Below, piece after piece: positions 1-9,270 of a stretch of DNA of 64,000 nucleotides. The position numbers and the translations under genes were made by a program. The DNA comes from Sporolactobacillus shoreicorticis (lineage in GTDB: Bacteria; Bacillota; Bacilli; Bacillales; Sporolactobacillaceae): assembly GCF_024125445.1 (NCBI RefSeq), contig NZ_JAMXWM010000021.1, positions 1 to 64,000 on the forward strand, read 5' to 3'. Every line of letters begins with the position of its first letter. Position 1 is the first letter of the stretch. A model generated the notes under the pieces. That model ran no database searches, was not told where the DNA came from, and was given only the letters and a program-made list of their open reading frames with translations.

Positions 1-37
1 CTGTTAAAAAGCCGTGTTCCAATTTCTGAACACGGCT
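1..37 (-). terminator. intrinsic terminator of the aldo/keto reductase gene
   Basis: A 10-bp perfect stem (AGCCGTGTTC with GAACACGGCT, 10-19 and 28-37) is followed on the minus strand by TTTTT. It lies just downstream of the leftward aldo/keto reductase stop codon. Confidence 0.85.
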
Positions 38-57
38 GGTACAGTGTGCTTGTTCTA

Positions 58-1002
58 TTAAGCGTTTAATATGTTTTTAATATGATTTAATGTCCCTGCA
101 TCAAGCGTGACATCGGCAGCTTTAGCGTTATCAACAATTTGGTCGGGTTTGCTGGCGCCGACAACGACGCTGGCAACATTGTCTTGACGAAGAATCCAGG
201 CCAGTGCCAATTGCGCCATGCTGATGCCGAGTTCGATAGCAATTTTCTTAAGTTCGGCGACTTTATTCAAATTTTCTTCTGTCAGATACTCGCGGATGCC
301 GCCTTTGTTTTCAGCTGCTCGGCTTCCTGTTGGGAAATCGTTTAGTGACGTGTACTTTCCGGTCAGAACACCTTGGGCGAGCGGAGACCAGCATACTTGG
401 CTGACTCCGTGCGCCCGACTCGCGGGGATGACCTGATCTTCAATTTTTCGTGCAAGCATATTGTACTTCGATTGATTGGCGACAAAATGGTTGAGCAGCT
501 TCTGATCGGCAATCTGCGCAGCCTCGGTGATTTGTGCTGCGGTCCATTCGCTGACCCCGATGTAGTTGACCTTGCCTTGATGAATCAGGTCGTCGAATGC
601 GCGCAAGGTTTCTTCGATCGGTGTATCTTGATCAAACCGGTGGCAGTAGTAAAGATCAATATAATCGACATCCAGCCGTTTCAGGCTGGCATTCGCCTGC
701 TCCATGATGTGCTTGCGGGACAGCCCGTGATCATTCGGTCCGTCACCCATTGGAAAATAAACCTTTGTTGAAAGCACAATCGATTCACGTGGAAGGGCCT
801 TGATTGCTTTGCCAACCACTTTTTCTGCTTCCCCGCGCATATAGACATTTGCCGTATCGAAGAAATTAATGCCGAGATCGTATGCCTTTAGAATCGTGTT
901 CACCGCGTTTTCGTTTACGACATAGCCTCCGTAGGTCAGCCAGCTGCCAAGACTGACCGTGCTGACCTTAAGGCCGGTGTTGCCGAGACGTCGATAGTTC
1001 AT
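58..1002 (-). CDS. aldo/keto reductase (voltage-gated K+ channel beta-subunit-like)
   Basis: NAD(P)H-dependent oxidoreductase of the aldo/keto reductase superfamily, 314 aa, a normal full length. The N-terminus reads MNYRRLGNTGLKVS, followed by the FFDTANVY motif carrying the catalytic Asp and Tyr, the STK lysine region and YCHRFD with the catalytic His. The C-terminal cofactor-binding part (VVVGASKPDQI) resembles the Kv-beta/YghZ subgroup. A reading frame extends five codons further upstream, but the GAGGAGGG ribosome site fits only the ATG at 1002. The gene is monocistronic, ending in its own terminator, and nothing nearby identifies the natural carbonyl substrate. A 12-bp palindrome (1079-1090) and a TATAAT-like box lie upstream and may belong to its promoter. 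The family call is secure; the specificity is unknown. Confidence 0.9.
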   Translation of the reverse strand: MNYRRLGNTGLKVSTVSLGSWLTYGGYVVNENAVNTILKAYDLGINFFDTANVYMRGEAEKVVGKAIKALPRESIVLSTKVYFPMGDGPNDHGLSRKHIMEQANASLKRLDVDYIDLYYCHRFDQDTPIEETLRAFDDLIHQGKVNYIGVSEWTAAQITEAAQIADQKLLNHFVANQSKYNMLARKIEDQVIPASRAHGVSQVCWSPLAQGVLTGKYTSLNDFPTGSRAAENKGGIREYLTEENLNKVAELKKIAIELGISMAQLALAWILRQDNVASVVVGASKPDQIVDNAKAADVTLDAGTLNHIKNILNA

Positions 1003-1468
1003 GGAAACCCTCCTCAAGCCATATTCGATGATAGCAACCCAATGTACAATTATATGATAGTCCTATAGATTTATAAGGTCTATTAATAGAGGTCCCTCTT
1101 GTTCGGGAAGCGTATCGGGGCATTAAAAGATCTCTATCAGCAAGATACGATTTCGAATAATCGGCTGATTTTTCGTCGTCACCGATGCTGAATCTCCGGA
1201 ACAAATAGTGAATGAAATTTAATAAAGATCAGGTTGTGAACCTTATGTACAGTGGAGAAAGGAGCGGGAAGGCTATGATCCCGCTTCTTTTAATTCTGCG
1301 GCACGTAAGCTTGCCTTGTGTTCATCTTCTGTTCATCAATAGCCATTATTATCTGTTTTTGAAGCAGCAGTAAAAAAATCCGTCTGTGGGTGGAGAGCAT
1401 TCCCGTCGCGCGTTCATTATAAAAAATTTGGTTTCCAATTATAGTAGGAAATACGAGGAGGAATGAAA
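1003..1468. other. intergenic region with a palindrome and no confident gene
   Basis: This holds the divergent control region of the aldo/keto reductase and the ABC exporter. Visible items are the 12-bp palindrome TCTATTAATAGA at 1079-1090 and a terminator-like hairpin at 1263-1291. Short open frames here (for example from 1212) lack a good ribosome binding site and I do not recognise their products. Confidence 0.5.
1263..1291 (+). terminator. terminator-like hairpin upstream of the ABC exporter
   Basis: AGCGGGA (1263-1269) pairs with TCCCGCT (1279-1285) and is followed by TCTTTT. No clear rightward gene precedes it, so it could end a short leader RNA or attenuate the exporter operon 180 bases downstream. 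Confidence 0.55.
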
Positions 1469-2485
1469 ATGAATGTAAAGAAAAATATGTCGGGCAACGA
1501 CGAATGGGCTGTTGAAGCACAAGGATTAGTAAAAAAATTCGGTAACAACCATGCTGTTGACGGTGTTGACCTGCATGTGCGTCCGGGGGTGATTTACGGT
1601 GTGCTTGGGCCAAATGGAGCAGGAAAGACTACAACTATCAGGATGCTTGCGACTTTATTGCGGCCTGATGCAGGATCGGCAAAAATATTTGGATATGATG
1701 TGGTAAAAGATCCGCAAATTGTGCGTCAATTGATCGGAGTAACCGGACAGTACGCTTCAGTTGATGAATCGCTCACAGCAACGGAAAACCTGGTAATTTT
1801 TTCTCGGCTTCTCGGCTTAGGACGTGCGGAGGCAAAGAAAAAATCATCTGAGCTACTTGAAGAATTCAGTTTAACTGAAGCAGCAAAACGTCCGTTGAAA
1901 AATTTCTCGGGAGGCATGCGCCGCCGTTTGGATCTGGCAGCGAGTCTCATTGCTCAGCCGCCGCTGATTTTCCTCGATGAACCGACGACCGGGCTCGATC
2001 CGCGAACGCGCAACCAAATGTGGGAGACCATTCGCCGATTGGTTAAATCGGGATCAACGGTTCTTTTGACCACTCAATATTTGCAGGAGGCCGATGAATT
2101 GGCAGACCGAGTTGCGGTGATCGACCGCGGCCGAGTCGTTGCGGAAGGTACGGTAGATGAATTGAAAATGTCCGTTGGTAATGCGTCGCTGCAAATTAGG
2201 ATTAAGGATCGGCAGGCTCTGAACTCGGCACGCCAGATTGTTGAAAAAGTACTTCAGGCACCATCGGTTATACTGCCTGAGGCGGGAAGAATTACCGCAC
2301 CGATGGCGGAGGCTGACCGGGTTACTGATCTTCTTATCGCCATGCGTGAAGCAGAGATTAAACTTGCTGAAGTGAGTGTACAAAAACCTTCACTTGATGA
2401 AGTTTTTCTGACCATCACCGGCCATAAAGCTGAGGCGTCGCAGAAAACGGAATCTTTGGAGAAAAGTGGGGAGATGAAACAATGA
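1469..2485 (+). CDS. DrrA-type ABC transporter ATP-binding protein
   Basis: ATPase subunit of a two-component ABC exporter, 338 aa. Walker A is GPNGAGKT (about residues 47-54), followed by the VTGQYASVDE stretch typical of the daunorubicin-resistance DrrA group, the signature FSGGM (146-150), Walker B ending LDEP (about 169-172) and the switch region with TTQYLQEAD. The last ~100 residues form the extra C-terminal domain of DrrA proteins. The start is placed at the third codon of the open frame because AGGAGG (1456-1461) is 7 bases from that ATG but only 1 base from the first. The gene overlaps the permease gene by ATGA, so the two are translationally coupled. The exported compound cannot be inferred; drugs or lipids are usual for the family. 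Confidence 0.9.
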   Translation: MNVKKNMSGNDEWAVEAQGLVKKFGNNHAVDGVDLHVRPGVIYGVLGPNGAGKTTTIRMLATLLRPDAGSAKIFGYDVVKDPQIVRQLIGVTGQYASVDESLTATENLVIFSRLLGLGRAEAKKKSSELLEEFSLTEAAKRPLKNFSGGMRRRLDLAASLIAQPPLIFLDEPTTGLDPRTRNQMWETIRRLVKSGSTVLLTTQYLQEADELADRVAVIDRGRVVAEGTVDELKMSVGNASLQIRIKDRQALNSARQIVEKVLQAPSVILPEAGRITAPMAEADRVTDLLIAMREAEIKLAEVSVQKPSLDEVFLTITGHKAEASQKTESLEKSGEMKQ

Positions 2486-3297
2486 TAAACAATTCAATGG
2501 TGCCTGTTTCTAAGCGGCAGTTGAAAAAAAATTCAGGTCTCGGTCAGACTGTGCGCAATTCATTAACAATGGCTTATCGAGGATTGCTGAAAATTCGGCG
2601 CACACCGGAACAGCTCTTCGATGTCACTTTACAGCCGATCATCTTTACTTTAATGTTTACTTATATCTTCGGAGGCGCGATCTCCGGGAACGTACAGAGC
2701 TATTTGCCGGTCATTATTCCCGGCATTCTTGTGCAGACGGTCATTACAACGTCGATTGTTACCGGTGTGCAGCTGCGCGAGGATATGGATAAAGGTGTAT
2801 TTGACCGATTCAAGTCGCTGCCGATCGCACGTATTGCTCCATTAGCCGGTGCATTGCTGGCGGATACTATCCGCTACACGATTGCAACGGTGCTCACATT
2901 TGCGATGGGGTACATCATGGGTTATCGTCCCGACGGCGGCCTGGGCAATGTCATTTTTGCCGGAGTGCTTGTGATTGTGTGTTCATGGGCAATGAGCTGG
3001 ATTTTTGCCTTCTTCGGTGTCATCGCACGTACAGCTTCCAGCGTACAGGGAATCTCAATGCTTGTTCTGTTCCCGCTTACGTTTCTCTCCAATGCATTTG
3101 TGCCCGTAAAGACGATGCCCGGCTGGCTTCGGTGGTTTGCAAATGTTAATCCGGTCTCGCATCTCATTACAGCGGTCCGTCATTTAACAAATTCCGGTTC
3201 GGTCGGCTGGGATTTCGCCGCTACCCTGATAGGAGCGGCGGTGGTTGTGATCATTTTTGCGCCGCTTACTGTTCGTGCATACATGCGCCGGACATGA
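2482..3297 (+). CDS. ABC-2 type permease (DrrB-like)
   Basis: Membrane subunit of the exporter, 271 aa. It has an N-terminal cytoplasmic stretch with the family-typical RTPEQLFDVTLQPI region, then six hydrophobic segments (about residues 55-75, 90-110, 130-155, 160-190, 195-215 and 245-265), and a conserved LTFLSNAFVP segment typical of ABC-2 permeases. It starts inside the stop of the ATPase gene (ATGA overlap), preceded by GGGGAG. The operon ends in the bidirectional terminator at 3559-3590. The partner ATPase and the family assignment are firm; the substrate is unknown. Confidence 0.9.
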   Translation: MINNSMVPVSKRQLKKNSGLGQTVRNSLTMAYRGLLKIRRTPEQLFDVTLQPIIFTLMFTYIFGGAISGNVQSYLPVIIPGILVQTVITTSIVTGVQLREDMDKGVFDRFKSLPIARIAPLAGALLADTIRYTIATVLTFAMGYIMGYRPDGGLGNVIFAGVLVIVCSWAMSWIFAFFGVIARTASSVQGISMLVLFPLTFLSNAFVPVKTMPGWLRWFANVNPVSHLITAVRHLTNSGSVGWDFAATLIGAAVVVIIFAPLTVRAYMRRT

Positions 3298-3558
3298 GTT
3301 CATAGGTTTTATAATCAATACGCCGGATGCTCATGACTCATCAAGATTCATGGCGTACCATTACTTGCTGCAAAAGGGCGATTGGTTTGCGCCGGAGTTA
3401 CTTGGATTATTCTTGCTATTTTACCACTGATTTTTTGGGCTTCCTGCTTAAATGTTCGTAGTGATCGCATGGATAGTCACTAATAAAATATATAGTTACA
3501 AATTGGTATTGCCGGATGATTCGGAAATAGCAAGTCCTGCGGATAAGAAGCATTAATA
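3298..3558. other. intergenic stretch, possible decayed gene
   Basis: No intact gene is seen. Hydrophobic peptide segments occur in shifting frames (for example around 3384-3425, and a 33-codon piece from 3452 to 3555 ending SPADKKH just before the terminator). This is what a decayed membrane-protein gene would look like. No family could be recognised. Confidence 0.3.
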
Positions 3559-3590
3559 AAAAGCAGTCGGAGTGTCACCGGCTGCTTTTG
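3559..3590. terminator. bidirectional intrinsic terminator
   Basis: AGCAGTCGG pairs with CCGGCTGCT (one G-U pair). The stem has AAAA on its left and TTTT on its right, so it can serve both the rightward exporter operon and the leftward acetyltransferase gene. Confidence 0.8.
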
Positions 3591-3601
3591 TTCCTTTGGT
3601 G

Positions 3602-4126
3602 TTATGCATCTAACAAAAGCTGGTAGGCCCATCGCTTTCCATTCGGCATGTCCAGATGAACGATGCCGCGATACGCGAATCCTGCTTGTTTGATGATATG
3701 CTGCATGCGGGGATTTTCGGGATGCGTATCAATTCTGATGTCGCTATAGCCCATCAGAGCCGCCGCGGTGATGAGAAATTCCATGAGCGGAGAAGCTAAA
3801 TGACGGCCGCGAAAATCAGAAGAAAGCGCTACTCGATGAATGGATACATAGGCGGATGCGTGCGTTTGAATCCACGAGCCTGACTCAATGGCCTCATAAG
3901 CGGGCTCTATTTTCTTGAAAATGACTCCGGTACCTGCAACTTGTCTGTTAACAATCAGCACATAACTGATTTCCTGGGCTATATCCTCTTGCAAGGTTGC
4001 ATCGTCCGGATACCCGTCCTGCCATTGATCAATTCCGTCATCCTTTAACAAGCGTTTCGCCTGATCAATAATTTTTTTGATCTCTGGGAAATCATGGCTG
4101 GTCGCTTTACGTAAATAAGTAGTCAA
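3602..4126 (-). CDS. GNAT family N-acetyltransferase
   Basis: Predicted acetyl-CoA-dependent N-acetyltransferase, 174 aa. The acetyl-CoA binding core shows as VSIHRVALSSDFRGRHLASPLMEF, with the family's R-G-x-x-(A/G) type loop, followed by an IRIDTHPENPRMQHIIKQAGF segment matching motif B of the fold. The frame is open further upstream, but the only good ribosome site is GGGGGA, six bases before a TTG codon at 4126, giving the natural N-terminus TTYLRKATSHD. It is transcribed alone, convergent with the ABC exporter and sharing its terminator. The acceptor substrate (small amine, antibiotic or protein) cannot be told from sequence. Confidence 0.85.
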   Translation of the reverse strand: MTTYLRKATSHDFPEIKKIIDQAKRLLKDDGIDQWQDGYPDDATLQEDIAQEISYVLIVNRQVAGTGVIFKKIEPAYEAIESGSWIQTHASAYVSIHRVALSSDFRGRHLASPLMEFLITAAALMGYSDIRIDTHPENPRMQHIIKQAGFAYRGIVHLDMPNGKRWAYQLLLDA

Positions 4127-4314
4127 ACGTGGTCCCCCTATCGATTCATGCCTGTTGCAAAAAAGTTCGTGTATGCTCATTATAGGATACAGGTTCAGTA
4201 AGTGGCAATGGATACGCCCGTGTTCGGCGAGGCAATGATCTTGTGAAATGCGGCAGAACTTGCAGTAAACGCCGGGTCCGTCAATAAGCGTTTAGAAAAA
4301 ACGGAGGAATGAAT

Positions 4315-4479
4315 GTGGATAAAAAAGAACGTGCGACCATAATGGGTATTGGAGTCATCGGTGGATTGATCACCGGCTTTGTTTTTAAAACGGTGTATCC
4401 ATGTCTCGTGTCAGGTATCCTAGTGTCGGCGATCATCACGGTCATGCTGACCCAGAAGCAAAAAAAGATCCGGGAGTAG
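4315..4479 (+). CDS. small two-helix membrane protein (54 aa)
   Basis: A short gene with a GTG start 7 bases after GGAGG. An ATG two codons earlier is too close to the ribosome site. The product begins VDKKERATIMG, has two hydrophobic stretches (about residues 10-24 and 31-47) separated by Lys and Pro-Cys, and ends in a very basic tail (QKQKKIRE). Its stop codon lies in the loop of the following terminator. I do not recognise the family. The compact gene, ribosome site and terminator argue that it is real. Confidence 0.6.
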   Translation: MDKKERATIMGIGVIGGLITGFVFKTVYPCLVSGILVSAIITVMLTQKQKKIRE

Positions 4480-4496
4480 CAACCGGATCTTTTTTG
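4461..4496. terminator. bidirectional terminator between small membrane gene and scrR
   Basis: AAAGATCCGG (4464-4473) pairs with CCGGATCTTT (4483-4492), flanked by A and T runs. The left arm is part of the small gene's coding end. On the minus strand it terminates the scrB-scrR transcript. Confidence 0.85.
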
Positions 4497-4502
4497 TGTC
4501 GA

Positions 4503-5495
4503 TTAATCGAATTGTGAACTGGATTGATTGCGAATGAGTTTCACAGGCAGTACATAGTGATGTTTCAATTCGGTTTTTTCATCCTCAATGCGTTGCAGCA
4601 GAAGCTCAACAAGCAGTTCACCCATGTCGTTTATTGGCTGAGCAATGGTTGTCAATTCGGGGTGATAATTTTGGATAAATTGAGTGCCGTCGTACCCAAT
4701 GACTTTTAAATCTTGGGGAACGCGCAGACCCAGTTCCCTTGCCTGCCGTAAAACAATGAGCGCAGTGAGATCATCGGTGCAAAAGATACCATCGATGGAA
4801 TCAGTTGTTAAAATTTGTTTAATCAGAAGCGCTTTAACTGTTGCCGTCATTGAAGATGAGATTACTTTTTCATGGGCAGTCAGGTTTAGTCGTTCCATGG
4901 TCTCCAGGTAACCGGTGCGCCGTCTGTCGGTTGGACTGTTTGGCGTCTTGCTGCTGGCAAAAAGGTAAATCGTACGCGCGCCGTTTTGATAAAGTTCCTG
5001 AGTAGCCAGCACTGCTCCTTGGTAGTTATCGGAACTGACAATCGGAATGGTGTCTGACAAATACCGATCAAAAGAAATAATCGGAAGACCGACCTTTTCA
5101 TATTCCTTGATTCCGAGATTATGTGCGCCGGCGATGATTCCATCAACTTGATTGGCGATCAGCATATTCAAATAAACGCGTTCTTTTTCTTTATTATCTG
5201 CGCTGTTACACAAAATGGTTTTATAACCTAATTTGAAGAGCTTGTTCTCAATTTTTTCGACGAGCTCTCCGAAGAAGGGGTTGCTTACTGAAGAAAAGAG
5301 CACACCAATCAGATTGGTTTGCTTCCCATGAAGTGAGCGTGCAATAGAGTTGGGCTGATAGTTCAGCTCCTTCATTGCTTCAAATACTTTGTTTTTTGTT
5401 TTTTCACTTAGGTATCCGTGGTTGTTGATCACACGAGATACGGTTGTCGGAGAAACACCGGCTTCTCGGGCAACATCATTTAGTTTTGGCCTCAC
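4503..5495 (-). CDS. scrR: LacI-family sucrose operon repressor
   Basis: DNA-binding repressor of the LacI/GalR family, 330 aa. The N-terminal helix-turn-helix reads LNDVAREAGVSPTTVSRVIN (about residues 5-24), then the hinge helix PNSIARSL, then a periplasmic-binding-protein-like effector domain (LIGVLFSSVSNPFF, VDGIIAGAHN, VIGYDGTQF). The start is GTG, preceded by AAGGAT; no better ATG exists. It overlaps the 3' end of scrB by 20 bases, so both are on one leftward mRNA. Position next to sucrose-6-phosphate hydrolase and opposite a sucrose PTS operon makes it the local regulator. The likely operator is the dyad at 7242-7255. In known ScrR systems the inducer is a sucrose or fructose derivative; that is inferred here. 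Confidence 0.9.
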   Translation of the reverse strand: MRPKLNDVAREAGVSPTTVSRVINNHGYLSEKTKNKVFEAMKELNYQPNSIARSLHGKQTNLIGVLFSSVSNPFFGELVEKIENKLFKLGYKTILCNSADNKEKERVYLNMLIANQVDGIIAGAHNLGIKEYEKVGLPIISFDRYLSDTIPIVSSDNYQGAVLATQELYQNGARTIYLFASSKTPNSPTDRRRTGYLETMERLNLTAHEKVISSSMTATVKALLIKQILTTDSIDGIFCTDDLTALIVLRQARELGLRVPQDLKVIGYDGTQFIQNYHPELTTIAQPINDMGELLVELLLQRIEDEKTELKHHYVLPVKLIRNQSSSQFD

Positions 5496-6984
5496 TGTTG
5501 ATTATCCTTTTCCGTGTTAGTCTCCAATAATCATAATTATAATCTAAATGAGAGTCGGTCTCCAAGGATATTTGCGTTTGATTGTCGTCGGGAAAGAAAC
5601 GGGCGGTCAGTACTTTAAACCCGTGATTCACGAAGATTTCGGCAATCGAGTGATCAATAAAGATTTGAAGGTGCACAGGTTGGCGCTTTGGAATCGTCGT
5701 CGTGCGCGTTGTTCCGTATTCTTCAGCAAAAAGAACCCCGGAATGCCCACGATCAAGTGTCAGTATACCGTTTTCAAAATCAATAGTCAGGTCAAGTGAT
5801 TGTGTTCCGTTATTTGCTAATGCTAATCGGCAGCCTCCTGTGCCGGACAGATCAATGTCGAGTTCATAGGCGGGCATGCAGTCCTTGGCGATCACTTGAG
5901 ATTGCCTGCTAAGCGTCCCGTGAGACTGGTTGTGTTCTGTGCGCAAAGCTGCTGTTTCGCGTACCGGGTTTTGATAGAGACGTCCGTCTTTAATCGATAA
6001 TTCTTTAACAAAGCTTAGGCAATGTGCCCAGCCATATTGATCCGTCGGATAGCCAATTTCAGGCAAACCCACCCAGCTGACGGCAAGTGCGCGGCCGTCC
6101 GGTGCGTTGAATGCCTGAGTCGCGTAGCAATCGAATCCTTCATCAAGGTTATGAAGCGGATGCTTTGAAGTGAATGTGGGCCTATCTAAATTAACTTGGT
6201 CACCGACAAGAAAAACATTAGGGTAAATATTTTTATAATTAAGAATCTGTTCATCTAGCCCCTGTGGACAGAAAATGAGTACGGGTTTTTCATCAATAAA
6301 TAGGAGATTAGGACATTCGATCATATAACCGAGCGATTGATCAGTAAGCGGCAGGGTTCCGAGAAAGCGCCATTGAGATAAGTCATCCGACTTATAGACT
6401 ACAATTTCGCCGTCCAGCCGATCATTTTGAGCGCCTATAAGCGCGTAATAATGATCATTATGGCGAATGATTTGCGGATCTCTGAAATGATCGGTATAGT
6501 GATTCGGCTGATGCGCGATCATGGGTGACTTTATTTTTTCAATTTTATTATTCTTATCCATCCAAGCGCCGATCTGATAAGGATAGCGCTGCCAGCCTTT
6601 GTCGCGAACATTGCCGGTGTACATAATGAAAAGTTTGTCATTGACCGGCAGTGCGGACCCAGAGTAGCAGCCATGGCTGTCGTAGGGCGTATCCGGAATC
6701 ATCGCCAATCCATGCTCTTCCCAATGCGTGAGATCGCTTGATGTGAGATGGTACCACGCCTTCAAGCCATGAACGGGTCCCATCGGATAATTTTGATAGA
6801 ATAGGTGCCATTGATCGTTGTAATAAGAAAATCCGTTAGGATCGTTTAAAAGACCGCTTTTCGGTTGTATATGAACGTCCATTCTCCATGGTGAGTGCCG
6901 CACTTGATCCACCAGAGCAAATTTCTCCTGTTCGGACCAGTCGTCGAACTTCTTATATCTTAGTGCTCGATCCCATTCCGTCAT
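5476..6984 (-). CDS. scrB: sucrose-6-phosphate hydrolase (GH32)
   Basis: Cytoplasmic invertase that splits sucrose 6-phosphate, delivered by the PTS, into glucose 6-phosphate and fructose. It is 502 aa with no signal peptide. Glycoside hydrolase family 32 motifs are intact: the NDPNG box with nucleophile Asp48, the FRDP box (stabiliser Asp169) and the EC box (acid/base Glu223, MIECPNL). The C-terminal beta-sandwich follows (about residues 350-490). GGGGG lies 8 bases before the ATG. It is the first gene of the leftward scrB-scrR unit. A short hairpin (7011-7025) lies in its leader. The function is well supported by motifs and neighbours. Confidence 0.95.
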   Translation of the reverse strand: MTEWDRALRYKKFDDWSEQEKFALVDQVRHSPWRMDVHIQPKSGLLNDPNGFSYYNDQWHLFYQNYPMGPVHGLKAWYHLTSSDLTHWEEHGLAMIPDTPYDSHGCYSGSALPVNDKLFIMYTGNVRDKGWQRYPYQIGAWMDKNNKIEKIKSPMIAHQPNHYTDHFRDPQIIRHNDHYYALIGAQNDRLDGEIVVYKSDDLSQWRFLGTLPLTDQSLGYMIECPNLLFIDEKPVLIFCPQGLDEQILNYKNIYPNVFLVGDQVNLDRPTFTSKHPLHNLDEGFDCYATQAFNAPDGRALAVSWVGLPEIGYPTDQYGWAHCLSFVKELSIKDGRLYQNPVRETAALRTEHNQSHGTLSRQSQVIAKDCMPAYELDIDLSGTGGCRLALANNGTQSLDLTIDFENGILTLDRGHSGVLFAEEYGTTRTTTIPKRQPVHLQIFIDHSIAEIFVNHGFKVLTARFFPDDNQTQISLETDSHLDYNYDYWRLTRKRIINSEAKTK

Positions 6985-7209
6985 GCCATGAACCCCCTAA
7001 TATTAGAAAACTTGGCTTCGCCAAGCCTCTAGCGAAGGCGAAGACTTAGCTGCACGTACACTAAATTCCTCTAAATTTTTATACTTTGCAAAGAAAGGTT
7101 ATCTTTACTTGAAATGTACCTTAAATATCTATTTGTGTCAAACGTATTGCAGGATATAAGCCATTAAAATAATAACTTAATTATAATTTGTATTTTTTAT
7201 GACGTACGA
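6985..7209 (-). promoter_or_regulatory. scrB leader and upstream control region
   Basis: On the leftward strand the scrB leader contains a compact hairpin, CTTGGC and GCCAAG around a three-base loop (7011-7025), followed by TTTTC, just before the ribosome binding site. It could be a weak attenuator or a stability element. The rest is AT-rich promoter DNA shared with scrA. Confidence 0.4.
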
Positions 7210-7255
7210 TTGACATATTGAAAAAATGGAGTATATTATAAATAAAGCGTTTTCA
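7210..7255 (+). promoter_or_regulatory. scrA promoter with LacI/CRE-type operator
   Basis: TTGACA at 7210-7215 and TATTAT at 7234-7239 (18-base spacer; an overlapping TATATT gives 16) form the promoter. Immediately downstream, 7242-7255 reads ATAAAGCGTTTTCA, which matches the CcpA/LacI operator consensus TGWAANCGNTNWCA at all conserved positions except the first two. Its location at the start point fits repression by ScrR, CcpA or both. Confidence 0.65.
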
Positions 7256-7292
7256 ATTAATGCGAATTCATTTTTCTGAAAGGGTGTTCAAC

Positions 7293-9239
7293 ATGAATCA
7301 CGAAAAAGTTGCTCAGGATGTATTGAACGCACTTAACGGTAAGGAGAATATTCAAGCGGCTGCTCATTGTGCTACTCGGCTGCGTCTGGTCATTAAAGAT
7401 GAGACTAAGATTGATCAAGCGGCACTTGATGAGCATCCTGATGTTAAAGGAACGTTTAAGACCAATGGTCAGTTTCAGATTATTATCGGTCCCGGTGATG
7501 TAGATAAGGTGTATGATGCGTTGATTAAGCAGGCGGACCTCCCTGACATGACAAAAGAAGATGTTAATCAGGAATCATCCGGAGCAAAAGGAAATCTGTT
7601 TATGCGATTTGTCAAAGTGCTTTCCGATATCTTTGTTCCAATTATTCCCGCACTTGTTGCCGGCGGTTTGCTGATGGCCCTGAACAATGTTTTAACGGCG
7701 GAGCATCTGTTCACAGCAAGGTCGATTGTTGAGATTTATCCGGGTCTAAAGGATATTGCTGCTTTTATTAATACATTGTCGGCAGCCCCATTTACTTTCT
7801 TACCTATTCTGATTGGTTTCTCAGCGACCAAGCGCTTTGGCGGAAATCCCTATCTTGGCGCGGCGATGGGAATGATCATGGTTTCACCGGCGCTCACAAG
7901 CGGTTATGAAGTCGTGAGTGCGGCCGCCTCCGGAAAGCTTGCTTTTTGGAATCTCTTTGGATTAAACGTTGCTCAGGCCGGATATCAGGGGACAGTGCTT
8001 CCGGTTCTCGTCGTTTCTTTTATTTTGGCTAAGCTTGAGAAGTTCTTTCATAAACGTATCTCAAAAGCATTTGATTTCACCTTTACACCGATGCTTGCCA
8101 TTATTATTACAGGATTCCTAACCTTTATTTTTGTCGGACCGGTAATGCGAAATGTCAGCGACGGTTTAACGAACGGCATTATGTGGCTTTATAATACAAC
8201 AGGTCCGATTGGAACAATGGTGTTCGGCTTTTTCTATTCCGCTATCGTCATTACCGGACTTCACCAAAGCTTTCCGGCTATTGAAACGCAGCTGCTGGCA
8301 GATGTAGCGAAAACCGGAGGATCTTTTGTTTTCCCAATTGCATCGATGGCTAATATTGCGCAAGGGGCGGCATGTCTTGCTGTGTTCTTTATCACAAAGA
8401 GTAAGAAACAAAAAAGTCTGGCATCCTCATCAAGTATTTCAGCAATGCTCGGAATCACCGAACCAGCAATTTTCGGTGTAAATCTTAAATTGAAATATCC
8501 ATTCTTTTGCGCAATGATTGCTTCAGGTATCGCCTCGATTTTTGTTGGATTGTTTCATGTCCTGTCAGTTTCCATGGGACCGGCGAGTGTGATCGGATTC
8601 ATCTGTATTCGTTCTCAATCAATTGCTTCCTTCTTATTAAGCGGATTGATCAGCTTTGTGATTGCTTTCGCGGCGACTTATATCTATGGCAAGCGTGCGA
8701 TGACGATTGAAGCAGTCACCACTGCGGATGGTGCTGAGGTTGAGGAATTTGAAGCGGCAGATTCAGTAAAGGCAGCTGTTCAAGATGAAATCATTTATGC
8801 GCCCGCGACAGGTGAACCGATCAGCCTTAAAGAAGTAAAGGATAAAGTTTTCTCATCTGAATTCATGGGAAGAGGAGCTGCGGTTATTCCGGAGAATGGG
8901 GATGTCTTTGCGCCTTGTGACGGTGTGTTGACGGTCGCGTATCCGACGCACCATGCGTATGGATTCAGAACGGAAACTGGCGCGGAGATACTCGTGCACA
9001 TTGGTATTGATACGGTAAACTTAAACGGACAGCATTTTGAAGGCTATGTGGCACAAAATCAGCAGATTACAAAGGGTACGAAGCTCTGCACGTTTGATCT
9101 GAATGAAATAAAAGCCCTTGGCTATGATCCTACGATTATTACGGTGGTGACCAATACGGCGGCCTATGCTTCGGTTGAGCGGATTACTCATGAGCATGTG
9201 GTGCCGGGCAGCCCACTAATTGCTGTGACAGGGAAGTAA
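7293..9239 (+). CDS. scrA: PTS sucrose-specific EIIBCA component
   Basis: Membrane transporter that imports sucrose and phosphorylates it to sucrose 6-phosphate. It is 648 aa with domain order B-C-A. The EIIB phosphocysteine is Cys26 in HCATRLRLV. The EIIC channel (about residues 105-470) has many hydrophobic helices and the family motif [12 protein letters not shown]. The C-terminal EIIA of the glucose type (about 505-648) carries the phosphohistidine in LVHIGIDTV. The start at MNHEKV follows AAAGGGTG, and the eleven upstream in-frame codons have no ribosome site. It is the first gene of scrA-scrK-dexB. Trehalose- or beta-glucoside-specific enzymes have the same layout, but scrB, scrR and scrK next door favour sucrose. 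Confidence 0.93.
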   Translation: MNHEKVAQDVLNALNGKENIQAAAHCATRLRLVIKDETKIDQAALDEHPDVKGTFKTNGQFQIIIGPGDVDKVYDALIKQADLPDMTKEDVNQESSGAKGNLFMRFVKVLSDIFVPIIPALVAGGLLMALNNVLTAEHLFTARSIVEIYPGLKDIAAFINTLSAAPFTFLPILIGFSATKRFGGNPYLGAAMGMIMVSPALTSGYEVVSAAASGKLAFWNLFGLNVAQAGYQGTVLPVLVVSFILAKLEKFFHKRISKAFDFTFTPMLAIIITGFLTFIFVGPVMRNVSDGLTNGIMWLYNTTGPIGTMVFGFFYSAIVITGLHQSFPAIETQLLADVAKTGGSFVFPIASMANIAQGAACLAVFFITKSKKQKSLASSSSISAMLGITEPAIFGVNLKLKYPFFCAMIASGIASIFVGLFHVLSVSMGPASVIGFICIRSQSIASFLLSGLISFVIAFAATYIYGKRAMTIEAVTTADGAEVEEFEAADSVKAAVQDEIIYAPATGEPISLKEVKDKVFSSEFMGRGAAVIPENGDVFAPCDGVLTVAYPTHHAYGFRTETGAEILVHIGIDTVNLNGQHFEGYVAQNQQITKGTKLCTFDLNEIKALGYDPTIITVVTNTAAYASVERITHEHVVPGSPLIAVTGK

Positions 9240-9270
9240 CTTTTTAAATCGCGTTCGGGAGTGGAATTTC

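Noticed and set aside
373-771. 132-codon frame opposite the aldo/keto reductase
   Set aside because: Antisense shadow of a clear enzyme gene.
1212-1370. Open frame of about 52 codons before the ABC exporter
   Set aside because: No ribosome site, crosses a terminator-like hairpin and encodes no recognisable sequence.
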